From: CAVQMC01 sp963713505
GTDB lineage: Bacteria; Bacteroidota; Ignavibacteria; Ignavibacteriales; Ignavibacteriaceae
NCBI GenBank assembly: GCA_963713505.1
Contig: CAVQMC010000009.1
Location: 6,479-70,478 of the forward strand
Reading direction: 5' to 3'
DNA: 64,000 nt
The notes beneath the pieces were generated by a model that did no database searches, was not told the DNA's origin, and saw only the letters and a program-made list of their open reading frames with translations. Position 1 is the stretch's first letter. Every line of letters starts with the position of its first letter. Positions 28,401 to 37,910 of this stretch are shown here, piece by piece. A program made the position numbers and the translations under genes.

Positions 28401-28405
28401 CTAAA

Positions 28406-28771
28406 ATGGAATCCATACTTATTGTAGATGATGACGTTAATTTATGCACTGCTCTGAAAGAAGAGTTAACCGAAGTAGGTTATAATGCAGAGTTTGTGAA
28501 TAACGGTGAAGACGCCTTTAATTTTTTAACTGAAAATTCTGCCGATTTACTGCTGCTTGATTTAAAGATGCCGGGCAAGGATGGTTTTGATGTTCTAAAA
28601 GATTTGGAAGGCGTTAAGTATAAAGGGAAAGTAATTGTTCTTACAGCATATGCGGATGTAAAAAGCGCAATCGAGTCAGCAAGAATGGGGGCTAACGATT
28701 TTATAAGTAAGCCTTATGACTTTGATGAATTATTAATCACTATCAGGAAAGTTCTCCAGAGAGACACATAG
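28406..28771 (+). CDS. Stand-alone response regulator receiver
   Basis: 121 residues, a single CheY-like receiver. Acidic pocket VDDD (residues 8-10), phospho-acceptor Asp52 in LLLDLKMPG, Thr80 in VLTA and Lys102 in SKPYD. There is no output domain. It starts 5 nt after the secretin gene, so it is transcribed with the pilus operon. The FISKPYDFDEL tail is nearly identical in style to the receiver of the NtrC-type regulator at 36376, hinting at common ancestry. A probable role is a phospho-relay partner of the following hybrid kinase. Confidence 0.88.
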   Translation: MESILIVDDDVNLCTALKEELTEVGYNAEFVNNGEDAFNFLTENSADLLLLDLKMPGKDGFDVLKDLEGVKYKGKVIVLTAYADVKSAIESARMGANDFISKPYDFDELLITIRKVLQRDT

Positions 28772-28773
28772 TA

Positions 28774-31700
28774 ATGAAGATAAGTTTAAGAATATTATTA
28801 ATCAACTTTGCGATTGTTGCGTTGATACTGGGCAGCTCTGCACTTGCATTCTACACAGTGATGTACAATGTTCTTACTTCTCAACAATCTAAGTACTTAA
28901 AAAATTCTGTGAACGAATTTTCATCTACTTATCGTGATCTTGTACAATCTACAGATGATGATTTTCTTGCTTTAATAGATGAAGGACTGGAAAAACAATT
29001 TAATAAGGACTCTTTATATTCACCAAATATTGATTTCATTCTTGAAGAATCTTCCAATCATTTAATTTTTAAAAAACAAAAAAAATCTTTTGTTGCTTTA
29101 CCTAAAAGTAAAGATTTTACTATTGATCAATTTCTAAATGATAATCCATCAGTAATTATTAATGAATATTCGGCAAATGACGGTTCAAAATTTTATTATG
29201 GCAAGGTAATTACAAATAAAATTATCAATGACATTGCAAGTAAAATCAATTCGGATATTGCTCTTATTTCCAATGATTCCCCTCTAATCATTTCTAATGA
29301 AAAAAATAACCAGTTATATGTCTTTGAGTTAACCAAGATATATAAAGAATTAACCCGGAAGAATAAGGATATTTATTCAAATGGCGAAAGTTCAAAAGAT
29401 CTTGTTGCAACTCTGGTTAATTCACCTTATAAACTGGACGATCATAACTTAAGCTTTTTAATTTTTAATTCTTTAAACGAAGCTGCATCCTTAAGAAACA
29501 ACCTGACGGACATTCTTATTATTATAGGAATAGCCGGGGTCCTTCTTTCTTTAATACTTTCATTTGTTTTTACTGATAAGATAAGAAAACAGCTTTCCCA
29601 ATTAATTAGCGGAACGGCTGTTATAAGTAAAGGTAAATTTGATCAAAGAATTCAAGTTAAAAGCAAAGATGAAATTGGACATTTGGCAAATGCTTTTAAT
29701 TCAATGATGGATGAACTTGAAAAAAATCAGAAGGCTAAAAATGAATATTCAGAATTCATAACACTTTTAAATCAAAATCCTTCTTTGGCTGAAATATCTG
29801 AAGCATCACTGAATAAAATAATTGAGACATGTAAATTTACTGTCGGTGCTCTTTATACTGTATATGATGATGAAATTGAACTTGCAAGTTCATACGGTTT
29901 CAATAAGGATTTCAAATACGAAACTCAATCCGGTTATTTTGATTCAGTATTAAAAAATAAAAAAGAACTTGAAATTTTTTCCGATAAAAAACTTCCTGTT
30001 GTATCTGCCGGATTCCTTTCGCTCGAAATTAAATATATACTAATAATTCCAATTCTTTATAGATCAAATGTTATTGCAATTTTAGAACTTGGTTCACTGG
30101 ATCAGCCGAATGATGAAATAAAAGATTATTTATCAAAAATAAAAGATCAATTGGCAATCGGATTAACTAATGCAAATGCTTTTGTTCAGTTAGAAAATTT
30201 TGTATCCGAGTTGAAAAAATTGAATGATGATTATCAAAAACAAAATGAACAAATTAAAAAACAGAACGATAAATTATTAGAACTTCACAAAGAACTGAAA
30301 GAAAAAGCTGAAGAATTAGCAATTCAAAAAGAAAAAGCAGAAGAATCAACCAAACTAAAATCTCAGTTCCTGGCAAGCATGAGCCACGAGTTAAGAACAC
30401 CAATGAATTCAATTCTTGGACTAACCGAATTGATTATCGAAAAAGCTTCTGTTGACGATAAAAATAAAGAAAGATTGGAAGTGGTTCTAAAAAGCGGCAA
30501 ACGATTAATGAATCTTATAAACGATATTTTGGATCTTTCCAAAATAGAAGCCGGAAAAATGGAAATTCAGGAAGATGAAGTTCTGCTTGATGAATTAATT
30601 GATGATGTAGATAATTCAATTCGTCCTTTGGTTATTAATAAAAAAATAGATTTAAAAGTTACCAGAAAATCCAATACAAAAATTTATGTTAATACAGACA
30701 GAGGAAAAGTAACTCAAGTATTAATAAATCTTTTAGGCAATGCGGTTAAATTTACTGATACCGGTTATGTAGAATTAAGAATTGCAACCGAAGAAAATAA
30801 AATTAATTTCGACATTATCGATACCGGAATCGGTATGTCTAAAGAAAATTTAAAATTAATTTTTGAAGAATTCAGACAAGTAGACGGCACTACAACTAGA
30901 AAATACAGCGGAACCGGCTTAGGTTTGGCAATTTGTAAAAAAATCTCCGAAATACTAAAAGGATCGATTTCTGTTGATAGTGAAATCGGTAAAGGTTCAA
31001 AATTTACTTTTTCAATTCCGTTAAAATTTGTTGAATCACAAGTGGAAACTCAGCAGCAAAATGTTAATATAGATACACTAATAAAAAATCGCCGACATCC
31101 AATTTTAGTTATTGATGATGATTCGGAAATTAGATATACAATCGGGCAGTATTTAATTTCCAAAGGTTATGAAGTAATATATGCCGAGGATGGAGACAAA
31201 GGAATTGAAAAAGCAATTAAAACACAGCCATTTGCAATTACACTGGATGTTATGCTGCCTAATAGAGACGGATGGAGTGTTCTAAAAGATTTAAAAGAAA
31301 ATCCTGCAACCAGAGATATTCCTGTAATATTAATATCAATTATCGGCGATAAAAATATTGGGTACGGACTTGGTGCATTTGAATATTTTGTAAAACCGAT
31401 TTCACATGATAAATTACTTTCTGCTTTTGCAAAGCTGGAAAATCTTGCTCAAAAAAGAATTGAAAAGATTGTTATAGTTGACGATGATGAGCTCGAATTT
31501 GAAAAATTCAAAAGAGAATTTAAAAACGACGATGTTCGCATTGAATACATTAAGGACAGTGAATTAGCATTTAGTAAAATACTGGAAGTTCAGCCTGATT
31601 TAATAATTCTTGATTTAATGATGCCTAAAGTTGACGGAGTCACTTTATCTCATAAACTGAAATCAAATCCGGATACTAAAAATATTCCGATTATTTTAAG

Positions 31701-32343
31701 TACTGCCAGAGATCTTTCAAGTGATGAAAGAAAATCATTGCAAAATATAGTTGAAGATATTACAATTAAATCCAAAGGTCATCCTTTAGATGTATTAAAA
31801 GTTGTAAGAGACAGAATTAAACTGCAGGAAGATTATTCTGCTGAAGTAGATAAAACCATTCAGGATAAAATAGAAAATTTGCCTGAACCAGTTAAAACAG
31901 ATATTGACCAGCAGTTAATGGAAATTGAAGAGGAAGTTGTCGAAGATAAAAGAAGTGAAAATTCTCAGGGTTTGGTTTTAATTGTTGATGATGATCCGGA
32001 CAGTTTATTTACCGTAAACGAAATAGTTCAAGCTTGCGAATGTGATACAATAATGGCTAAAAGCGGCGCAGAGTGTTTGAGTATTTTGGAATCTAAAAAT
32101 CCGGATTTAATTCTATTAGATATTATGATGCCTGTTCTCGACGGTTTCCAGGTATTAAAAAGAATAAGACAAAATAAAAGATGGGACAAAATACCTGTAT
32201 TTGCAGTTACAGCAAAAGCAATGCTGGAAGACAGAGAAGTTATTCTGAAAAATGGATTTGATGATTACATTCCAAAACCTGTTAATGCCGGAATTATGGC
32301 ATTTAAAATTGAAAAAGTTTTTACCGGACAGAAAGCTAATTAA
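28774..32343 (+). CDS. Hybrid sensor histidine kinase with three receiver domains
   Basis: 1189 residues. TM1 (~7-30), a ~210-residue periplasmic sensor region with no family I recognise, TM2 (~244-268), HAMP (~270-325), a GAF-like region (~330-480) and a coiled coil (~485-525). HisKA has the phospho-acceptor His538 in SMSHELRTPMNS. The HATPase domain has LLGNAVKFT (~650), DTGIGMS (~683) and GTGLGLAI. Three receivers follow, with Asp825, Asp947 and Asp1116. Receiver 1 carries LDVMLPNRDG, receiver 2 LDLMMPKVDG and receiver 3 LDIMMPVLDG. It starts 2 nt after the small receiver gene. Multi-receiver hybrid kinases of this kind run phosphorelays; here genetically tied to the filament. Confidence 0.9.
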   Translation: MKISLRILLINFAIVALILGSSALAFYTVMYNVLTSQQSKYLKNSVNEFSSTYRDLVQSTDDDFLALIDEGLEKQFNKDSLYSPNIDFILEESSNHLIFKKQKKSFVALPKSKDFTIDQFLNDNPSVIINEYSANDGSKFYYGKVITNKIINDIASKINSDIALISNDSPLIISNEKNNQLYVFELTKIYKELTRKNKDIYSNGESSKDLVATLVNSPYKLDDHNLSFLIFNSLNEAASLRNNLTDILIIIGIAGVLLSLILSFVFTDKIRKQLSQLISGTAVISKGKFDQRIQVKSKDEIGHLANAFNSMMDELEKNQKAKNEYSEFITLLNQNPSLAEISEASLNKIIETCKFTVGALYTVYDDEIELASSYGFNKDFKYETQSGYFDSVLKNKKELEIFSDKKLPVVSAGFLSLEIKYILIIPILYRSNVIAILELGSLDQPNDEIKDYLSKIKDQLAIGLTNANAFVQLENFVSELKKLNDDYQKQNEQIKKQNDKLLELHKELKEKAEELAIQKEKAEESTKLKSQFLASMSHELRTPMNSILGLTELIIEKASVDDKNKERLEVVLKSGKRLMNLINDILDLSKIEAGKMEIQEDEVLLDELIDDVDNSIRPLVINKKIDLKVTRKSNTKIYVNTDRGKVTQVLINLLGNAVKFTDTGYVELRIATEENKINFDIIDTGIGMSKENLKLIFEEFRQVDGTTTRKYSGTGLGLAICKKISEILKGSISVDSEIGKGSKFTFSIPLKFVESQVETQQQNVNIDTLIKNRRHPILVIDDDSEIRYTIGQYLISKGYEVIYAEDGDKGIEKAIKTQPFAITLDVMLPNRDGWSVLKDLKENPATRDIPVILISIIGDKNIGYGLGAFEYFVKPISHDKLLSAFAKLENLAQKRIEKIVIVDDDELEFEKFKREFKNDDVRIEYIKDSELAFSKILEVQPDLIILDLMMPKVDGVTLSHKLKSNPDTKNIPIILSTARDLSSDERKSLQNIVEDITIKSKGHPLDVLKVVRDRIKLQEDYSAEVDKTIQDKIENLPEPVKTDIDQQLMEIEEEVVEDKRSENSQGLVLIVDDDPDSLFTVNEIVQACECDTIMAKSGAECLSILESKNPDLILLDIMMPVLDGFQVLKRIRQNKRWDKIPVFAVTAKAMLEDREVILKNGFDDYIPKPVNAGIMAFKIEKVFTGQKAN

Positions 32344-32349
32344 TAATTT

Positions 32350-33030
32350 ATGAAAAGAATTTTAATAATAGATGATTTACCTGAAAATGTTTTTATGCTG
32401 CAAGACAGGCTGGAACATGAAGGTTATGAAATATTAACTGCATATGACGGAAATTCCGGAATAGAAAAAGTTAGAAATGAACTTCCGGATTTAATTTTGT
32501 TAGATATAATGATGCCGGAAATTACAGGAATAGAAGTTTGTAAAATTCTAGTTAGTGATCCGCTCACATCAAACATCCCGATTATTTTGGTAACGGCAAA
32601 ATCCGGAGCTGAAGATACAAAAGAAGGCCTGGAAGCCGGGGCTTTTGATTACATTAAAAAACCTTTTAACAGGATTGAACTTCTGGCAAGAGTTAAATCT
32701 GCATTAAAATTATCGGAGGCGAATAGATTACTAATTGAATCGGAAATGAGAAATACATTTTCCGCTACAGTTGTAACAGCAAATCACAAAATAAAACAAC
32801 CTTTAACATTGCTTAGTTTATCTTCCGCCGCTATTAAGCGTGAAATAAAAAAACCCGAAATATCCGCAGAAGCAATAATGAAAAGAATTAAGTATATCGA
32901 TACAGCAATAAAAGAAATAAACGATGTACTAAACCAGTTAAACGCAATCAAAAAGCCTGTGTTTTCTAATTACACAAAAAATATTAAAATGATTGATTGT
33001 GATACTAAAATTGAGCAGGCTTCAAATTAG
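32350..33030 (+). CDS. Response regulator with DHp-like helical tail
   Basis: 226 residues. Residues 1-122 are a receiver (D8, D9, phospho-acceptor D52, T82, K104). Residues ~128-205 form two long helices that look like the dimerisation/His-phosphotransfer domain of a kinase: SEMRNTFSATVVTANHKIKQPLTLLSL, with His146 in an H-x-I-x-Q-P-L context. A second helix follows (MKRIKYIDTAIKEINDVLNQLNAI). No ATPase domain follows. It could be an Spo0B-like phosphotransferase or a kinase remnant. Last gene of the pilus/signalling operon, 6 nt after the hybrid kinase; its 3' end overlaps the convergent kinase gene by 9 nt. Confidence 0.75.
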   Translation: MKRILIIDDLPENVFMLQDRLEHEGYEILTAYDGNSGIEKVRNELPDLILLDIMMPEITGIEVCKILVSDPLTSNIPIILVTAKSGAEDTKEGLEAGAFDYIKKPFNRIELLARVKSALKLSEANRLLIESEMRNTFSATVVTANHKIKQPLTLLSLSSAAIKREIKKPEISAEAIMKRIKYIDTAIKEINDVLNQLNAIKKPVFSNYTKNIKMIDCDTKIEQASN

Positions 33031-34998
33031 TTTTTTTATCGTCGCAAGCATTATTTCAAACTCATAAGGTTTCGGCAGTATTCCATCAATTTTCAACTCT
33101 TTCAAATCTAAATTTTCTTCTAAATTTAAACTGCCTGACGATAAAATAATTGGTATGTTAAAATTTAATTTTCTTATATGATTTATACAATCCAGCCCAT
33201 TCATTTCCGGCATGTTGAAATCTATTATTGCCAGATCTACTTTAATTTCCTCTGTTAAAACTTTTAATACTTCCACACCGGAAGAAACTTTTATTACATT
33301 ATAGCCGTTTGTTTCTAAAAGTTCGGCCAATAAATCTCTAAGCATTTCTTCATCATCAGCCAAGAGAATTATTTTGTTTGCAGGAGAATATTTCTCAGCT
33401 TTAGTTGGTTCATATGAAGGTAAGTAAACATCGAAAATAGTTCCTCGATTTATTACGCTTGAAACTTCTATATGACCTTTATGAGCTTTTATAATTCCAT
33501 AAGTCACATAAAGACCTAAACCGGAACCGGTTTCCTTTTGTTTAGTTGAAAAATAAGGTTCAAAAATCCTTTGAATGTTTTCTTCGGAAATTCCCGAACC
33601 TGTATCCTGAACGGAAATATGCACATAATTTCCTTTATTTAAAGATGGATACTTTGTAATATTTTTTTCATCTATTGTTAAGTTGTTTGCTGTTAGAGTT
33701 ATTTTTCCTTTACCTTCGAGCGCTTCTTTTGCATTTACACAAAGGTTCAATAATACTTGATAAATTTCTGTTCCGTTACCCAAAACGTCATGTAAATTTT
33801 CTTCAAATTTAGTTTCAAATTCAATTACTTTGGGGAAAGTTTGAGTAATAACTTTAGAAATTTCTGTAAGTAAAAAGTTAGGTTTAATTAACTCTGTATG
33901 TTTAGGAGTCGGTTTTCCAAATGAAAGTAAACCTTTTGTAAGATCTTTTGCTCTTATAGAACAATTTTCAATATTATCTATTAATCGAGTTATGTTTTCC
34001 TCTTGCGAAACTCTTTTTTTCAATAAATTCAAACTGCCAAAAATACTGGATAAGAGATTGCTGAAATCATGCGCCATTCCGCTGGAGAGTTTTCCAATTG
34101 TTTCTAGCTTTTGAGACTGCATTAATCTGCTTTCTAAAGCAGAATTAAGCTCTCTAGTAGTTATATTATTAATTGAAAATGATAATAAATATAGAAAGCT
34201 GTTCTATTTGCTGAATATTTTTTCAGTATATTTTCCTTTTGATTTACCAAGAATAACCGCGCCTAATAAAATATTATCGAATATACAGGGAGAAATCACA
34301 AGCGATTCACACTGCATAAATTGAGATAGACTGTATGCTAAATTGTTAGGAGTGTTTGCAGCTAGCAGTGGTTTTTTATTTACTTTAAGCCATTTACTTA
34401 AAAAAGAATAACTTGATTTTATTTCTCTTTCAATTTCCTTTTGATTTTTTAATAATCCGCCTGTATCTAAAAAATGAAATTCGGTTTTCTTTTTTTCATC
34501 CTGAAGAATAAGTATTCCGAAATCACTTTCGGTAATTTCAATCGCTTTGCTTAAGATCTTTTCAATTAAAATATCAAGAGAACTTTCTTTTGCAATTAAG
34601 CCAAGTATATTTTGAAATTCCTGTTGAAATGTATCGTAGGTTTTAATCTGTTCTGTTTTTTTACTTTTGGATTTTTCAGCTCTCGCCGGTTCAACCTCAA
34701 TAACAAAGGCATCAACCTGTTTTTTAGTTTTTAGGGTTTTAATAATTAATTTGTTATTCTCTTTTCCAAGGGAAAGTTCAATTTCGGCGCTTGTATTGAT
34801 ATCATTAATCAACTTTAAATCAACGGAAGGAAATAACTTGCCAATGCTTCTTCCTTTTATTTGTCCCTTGCCGATGTAGTTTTTAAAATTATTGTTATAC
34901 CAAATTATTTTAAAATCTTTATCTGCAATAGCAATAGGAACAACTTCAAAGTCCAGCAGAATATTCGAAGAATATTTTGAGATTATTTTATCGAGCAT
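33022..34998 (-). CDS. PAS-GAF histidine kinase with receiver, split by in-frame TAG
   Basis: Two pieces in the same frame. Piece 1 (34998-34204, 264 residues) has a PAS domain (VVPIAIADKDFKIIWYNNNF) and a GAF domain (DILIEKILSKAIEITESDFGILILQ). Piece 2 (from 34122, 366 residues) has HisKA with His18 in GMAHDFSNLL, HATPase (LLNLCVNAKEAL, GSGLGLYVTYG) and a C-terminal receiver (ADDEE, DFNMPEMNG). The 27 codons between continue the same frame as a plausible helix, interrupted only by TAG at 34204-34206. I favour one 658-residue NtrB-like hybrid kinase with a sequencing or nonsense substitution. It follows the NtrC-type gene by 9 nt. Confidence 0.75.
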
Positions 34999-35007
34999 TA
35001 TTTATAA

Positions 35008-36376
35008 TTAATCGCGTCTTAATTCATATTTTTTAATTTTAGTATAAAGGGTTTTAGGACTTATACCTAATTGGTTTGCAGTCCTTGCTCTATCCCATCT
35101 GTTAGCTTTTAATGCTTTTGCTATATGCCTTTTTTCTACTTCTTCCATACTCAAAATTACACCGTCTTCATCCTCATCTTCAATAGTATAACTTGCATGT
35201 GCTTTTGTTAAAGAAGAAGGTAAATTCAAATCTTCTGCTCTTATAGTATCATTTTCAGCAAAAATAATTGCTCTTTCAATGATATGCTCTAATTCTCTAA
35301 TATTACCGGGAAAGCTGTAGTTTAACAAAGTCTGTTCAGCTTCCGTAGATAATTTTTTAGGAGATCTAATTGGAGATTTAGCTTTCTAAGAAATGATTTG
35401 CTAAAGTTAGAATGTCTTCTTTTCTATCTCTTAAAGGAGGAACTGTCAGTGTAATAACATTAAGTCTGAAGAGCAAATCTCTTCTAAAATTTTTATTGTC
35501 TGCTTCTTCTAATAAATTTCTATTAGTGGCACCTATTACTCTTACATTTGAAGTTAAGTTTGTAACACCGCCAATTCTTCTGTATTCACCATTCTCTAAA
35601 AATCTTAATAATTTAGGTTGAAGTGAAATACTGAGTTCACCAATTTCATCCAAAAATAAAGTTCCGCCGTGGGCAATTTCTACTAGCCCTTGTTTAGTAG
35701 ATTTAGCATCTGTAAAGGCTCCTTTTTCATGCCCGAATAATTCACTTTCAATTAATTGATCCGGCAGAGAAGCACAATTAATTACAACAAAAGGATTATC
35801 TTTTCTGGAAGAATGTTTGTGGATATATTCTGCTAATAATTCTTTACCTGTTCCGGTATCTCCTTCAATTAATATATTGGAATCCGACATTGCAGATTTA
35901 TTTGCTAAGTTCATTACGCGTTGCAATTCAGGGCTGCTTCCAATAATATTGCTGGATAATTTTTTGTTTACCTGGTTTGCGAGGATTGTAGTTTTAACAA
36001 GAAGTTCTTTATGCTCGAGAGCTCTGTTAAGTGTAACAACAAGTTCTTCAAAATTGTATGGTTTTGTTATAAAGTCATATGCACCAAGCTTAATACATTC
36101 TATAGCCTTTTTTAATTCGGATTGTGCAGTTAATATTACAACTTGAATTGAAGCATTATATTCGGAAGCAAATTTAAGAACTTCTTCGCCGGGTGTATTT
36201 CTCATATTTAAATCTAAAAGCAAAGCATCATAGTTTTTTCTTTTAATTGCATCAATTGCATCACTGCCGTCATATACTGTATCGACTGTGAAACCTTCTT
36301 CCAGCAGCTGTTCTTTCAGCAAATAACAAAGGGTTTCATCGTCATCACAAACTAGTATTTTAGCATTTTTTGACAT
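35008..36376 (-). CDS. NtrC-family sigma-54 activator, one frame break
   Basis: Two frames join (break near 35374-35380, one extra base in minus-strand AAA before GCT) into a ~455-residue activator. Receiver (VCDDDETLCYLL; DLNMRNTPGEE with phospho-Asp ~53; TKPYNFEEL). AAA+ domain: Walker A GDTGTGKE, L1 loop GAFTDA (a natural variant of GAFTGA, which contacts sigma-54), Walker B GGTLFLDEIGELS, and RRIGGVTNLTSNVRVIGATNR. C-terminal Fis-type helix-turn-helix (KALKANRWDRARTANQLGISPKTLYTKIKKYEL). Transcribed ahead of the PAS-GAF kinase, giving a regulator-kinase pair facing the pilus operon. It could activate the pilin promoter candidate at 18641. Confidence 0.88.
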
Positions 36377-36412
36377 ATTACCTTATGTTTTAGTTGTAAA
36401 TTTTAATATCAA

Positions 36413-36444
36413 TTTGGATAAAATTAGTCATTTTTTTATATTTG
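36413..36444 (+). promoter_or_regulatory. Bacteroidetes-type promoter of tRNA-Lys
   Basis: TTTG at 36413-36416, 20-nt spacer, TATATTTG at 36437-36444: an excellent match to the TTTG/TAnnTTTG consensus, ending 16 nt before the tRNA. Confidence 0.65.
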
Positions 36445-36460
36445 TTGTCTTAAATTTTTT

Positions 36461-36532
36461 GGGCGCGTAGCTCAGGGGTAGAGCATCTGCCTTTTAAGCA
36501 GAGGGTCGATGGTTCAAATCCATCCGCGCTCA
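36461..36532 (+). tRNA. tRNA-Lys, anticodon TTT
   Basis: A 72-nt cloverleaf. The acceptor stem GGGCGCG pairs with CGCGCTC (one G-T pair), with discriminator A at 36532. The D-arm carries TAGCTCAGGGGTAGAGC. The anticodon stem TCTGC/GCAGA encloses loop CTTTTAA, giving anticodon TTT at 36493-36495. The T-arm is GATGG-TTCAAAT-CCATC. The CCA end is not encoded. Confidence 0.95.
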
Positions 36533-36536
36533 CAAC

Positions 36537-36569
36537 AGCTCGAGGATATTTTCTTCGAGCTTTTTATTT
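36537..36569 (+). terminator. Rho-independent terminator of tRNA-Lys
   Basis: AGCTCGAGGA pairs with TCTTCGAGCT (10 bp with one G-T) around a short AT loop, and is followed by TTTTATTTTT. Confidence 0.8.
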
Positions 36570-36880
36570 TTAAAATATGTAAATATTTCCGAAACAAAAT
36601 TTTTTGATCTAATCCTAAAAACCTTAAAGATAAAGGATTTTTTAAAATAAATTATCTAAAGCATTTAATTATAATATTTTAATTGAATAACAGCAAGCGA
36701 ACCCCAGATGTAATTCATTTTATTATTTGCCATAATTAATATTATGAATGTCTTAAAAATACACATTTTTTTTGTGCCATAAAACCTATAAATATTATCG
36801 GAATTCTTTTTTTACTTTCAACTTGCCTGATAGATCATTATTTTAAGTTCGAGATATAAGTATTTACAATTGGTGAAATT
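36570..36880. other. Intergenic region, nothing recognised
   Basis: About 310 AT-rich bases between the tRNA terminator and the small membrane protein gene. I see no coding frame, structured RNA or repeat in it. Confidence 0.4.
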
Positions 36881-37222
36881 GTGGGCGAAATTGTTTTCTG
36901 GACAATAATGAGAACCGCATTAGTTATTCCTGCTTTATGGATTCTGGAAGAATATATCAGATTCCAGTATTGGTGGGCTGTAAGTTTAATGATTATTTAC
37001 GGAGTAATAATTCATCCTACAATAATTCATTACAGGTTATTTGAAGAAAAGAACAAAGATATAATTGAATCAACTATGTGTTCAACTTGTAAACATTTTG
37101 ATAAATCTGCGGTACTTTGTTTAAAACATGATAAACATCCCACTAAAAATAGCCTTCCTTGCGAAGGAACGGATTGGGAACCTGCTTCATTCAAAATTAA
37201 TAAGGACATATACAACGATTGA
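36881..37222 (+). CDS. Small membrane protein with four-cysteine tail
   Basis: 113 residues from a GTG start. Residues ~5-22 and ~31-50 are hydrophobic and probably form a hairpin in the membrane. The C-terminal ~45 residues are soluble, with C67-x2-C70-x9-C80-x13-C94 in a STCKHFDKS...LCLKHD...LPCEGTDWEP context. Such a pattern suggests a small zinc- or iron-binding knuckle. I do not recognise the family. It lies 76 nt before slyD in the same direction and could share a transcript with it. Confidence 0.6.
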   Translation: MGEIVFWTIMRTALVIPALWILEEYIRFQYWWAVSLMIIYGVIIHPTIIHYRLFEEKNKDIIESTMCSTCKHFDKSAVLCLKHDKHPTKNSLPCEGTDWEPASFKINKDIYND

Positions 37223-37298
37223 AATATCCCGCTTTGTTTTTCAAATAATAAGTTTTATAATAATAAAATATTTTATTTAAAATAAATGAAAGGAAGTC

Positions 37299-37784
37299 AT
37301 GGCAATTGAGGCTAATAAAGTTGTAACAATTAATTATACTTTGAAAGACGAGAAAGGTGAAGTACTGGATTCAACCGAAAATAAAAATCCCTTTTCGTAC
37401 CTTAGCGGAAACAGTCAGATTTTACCTAAACTTGAAGATAAAATTAATAGCATGTTAATCGGCAGTAAAGATAATATTAAGCTTGAACCTGCGGAAGCAT
37501 ACGGTGATTATAAAGATGAAGCCGTTCAAAAGGTTAATAAATCTAATTTTCCAAATGATGCAAAATTGGAAGAAGGTATGAGTTTTATGGCAAATACTCC
37601 CGAGGGAAAACAAATGCCGTTTGTTATTAAAAACGTTGAAGGAGAAGATGTTACAATAGACTTCAATCATCCGCTTGCCGGAAGAAGTCTTGAGTTTGAT
37701 GTTGAACTGGTTGATGTTCGAGATGCAACTACTGAAGAACTGCAACATGGCCATGTACATGGACCGGGCGGCCATCATCATTAA
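37299..37784 (+). CDS. slyD: FKBP-type peptidyl-prolyl isomerase, SlyD-like
   Basis: 161 residues, preceded by a clear ribosome site (AAAGGAAG). It has the SlyD pattern: VVTINYTLKDEKGEVLDSTENKNPFSYLSGNSQILPKLEDKINSM, then an insert-in-flap domain (~70-125) and NHPLAGRSLEFDVELVDV. The tail is His-rich (HGHVHGPGGHHH) and metal-binding. Members catalyse prolyl isomerisation, act as chaperones and store or deliver nickel. The tail is shorter than in E. coli SlyD and lacks cysteines. A terminator follows directly. Confidence 0.92.
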   Translation: MAIEANKVVTINYTLKDEKGEVLDSTENKNPFSYLSGNSQILPKLEDKINSMLIGSKDNIKLEPAEAYGDYKDEAVQKVNKSNFPNDAKLEEGMSFMANTPEGKQMPFVIKNVEGEDVTIDFNHPLAGRSLEFDVELVDVRDATTEELQHGHVHGPGGHHH

Positions 37785-37810
37785 TATTTAATACAGAATT
37801 AATTCTTAAC

Positions 37811-37836
37811 AGCGGATCTTTTAAGATCCGCTTTTT
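37811..37836 (+). terminator. Rho-independent terminator of slyD
   Basis: AGCGGATCTT and AAGATCCGCT form a 10-bp perfect inverted repeat (37811-37832) followed by TTTTT. Confidence 0.85.
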
Positions 37837-37910
37837 ATCTTAAAACAGTTTAACTCACCTCAAAAACTTCCTATATTTATTAAATCATTAACTAACTTTT
37901 TAAAATAAAA

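Noticed and set aside
35008..36376. GAFTDA loop as evidence for a sigma-54-independent regulator
   Set aside because: GAFTDA is a tolerated natural variant of GAFTGA, and the rest of the AAA+ domain and the Fis-type DNA-binding domain are intact.
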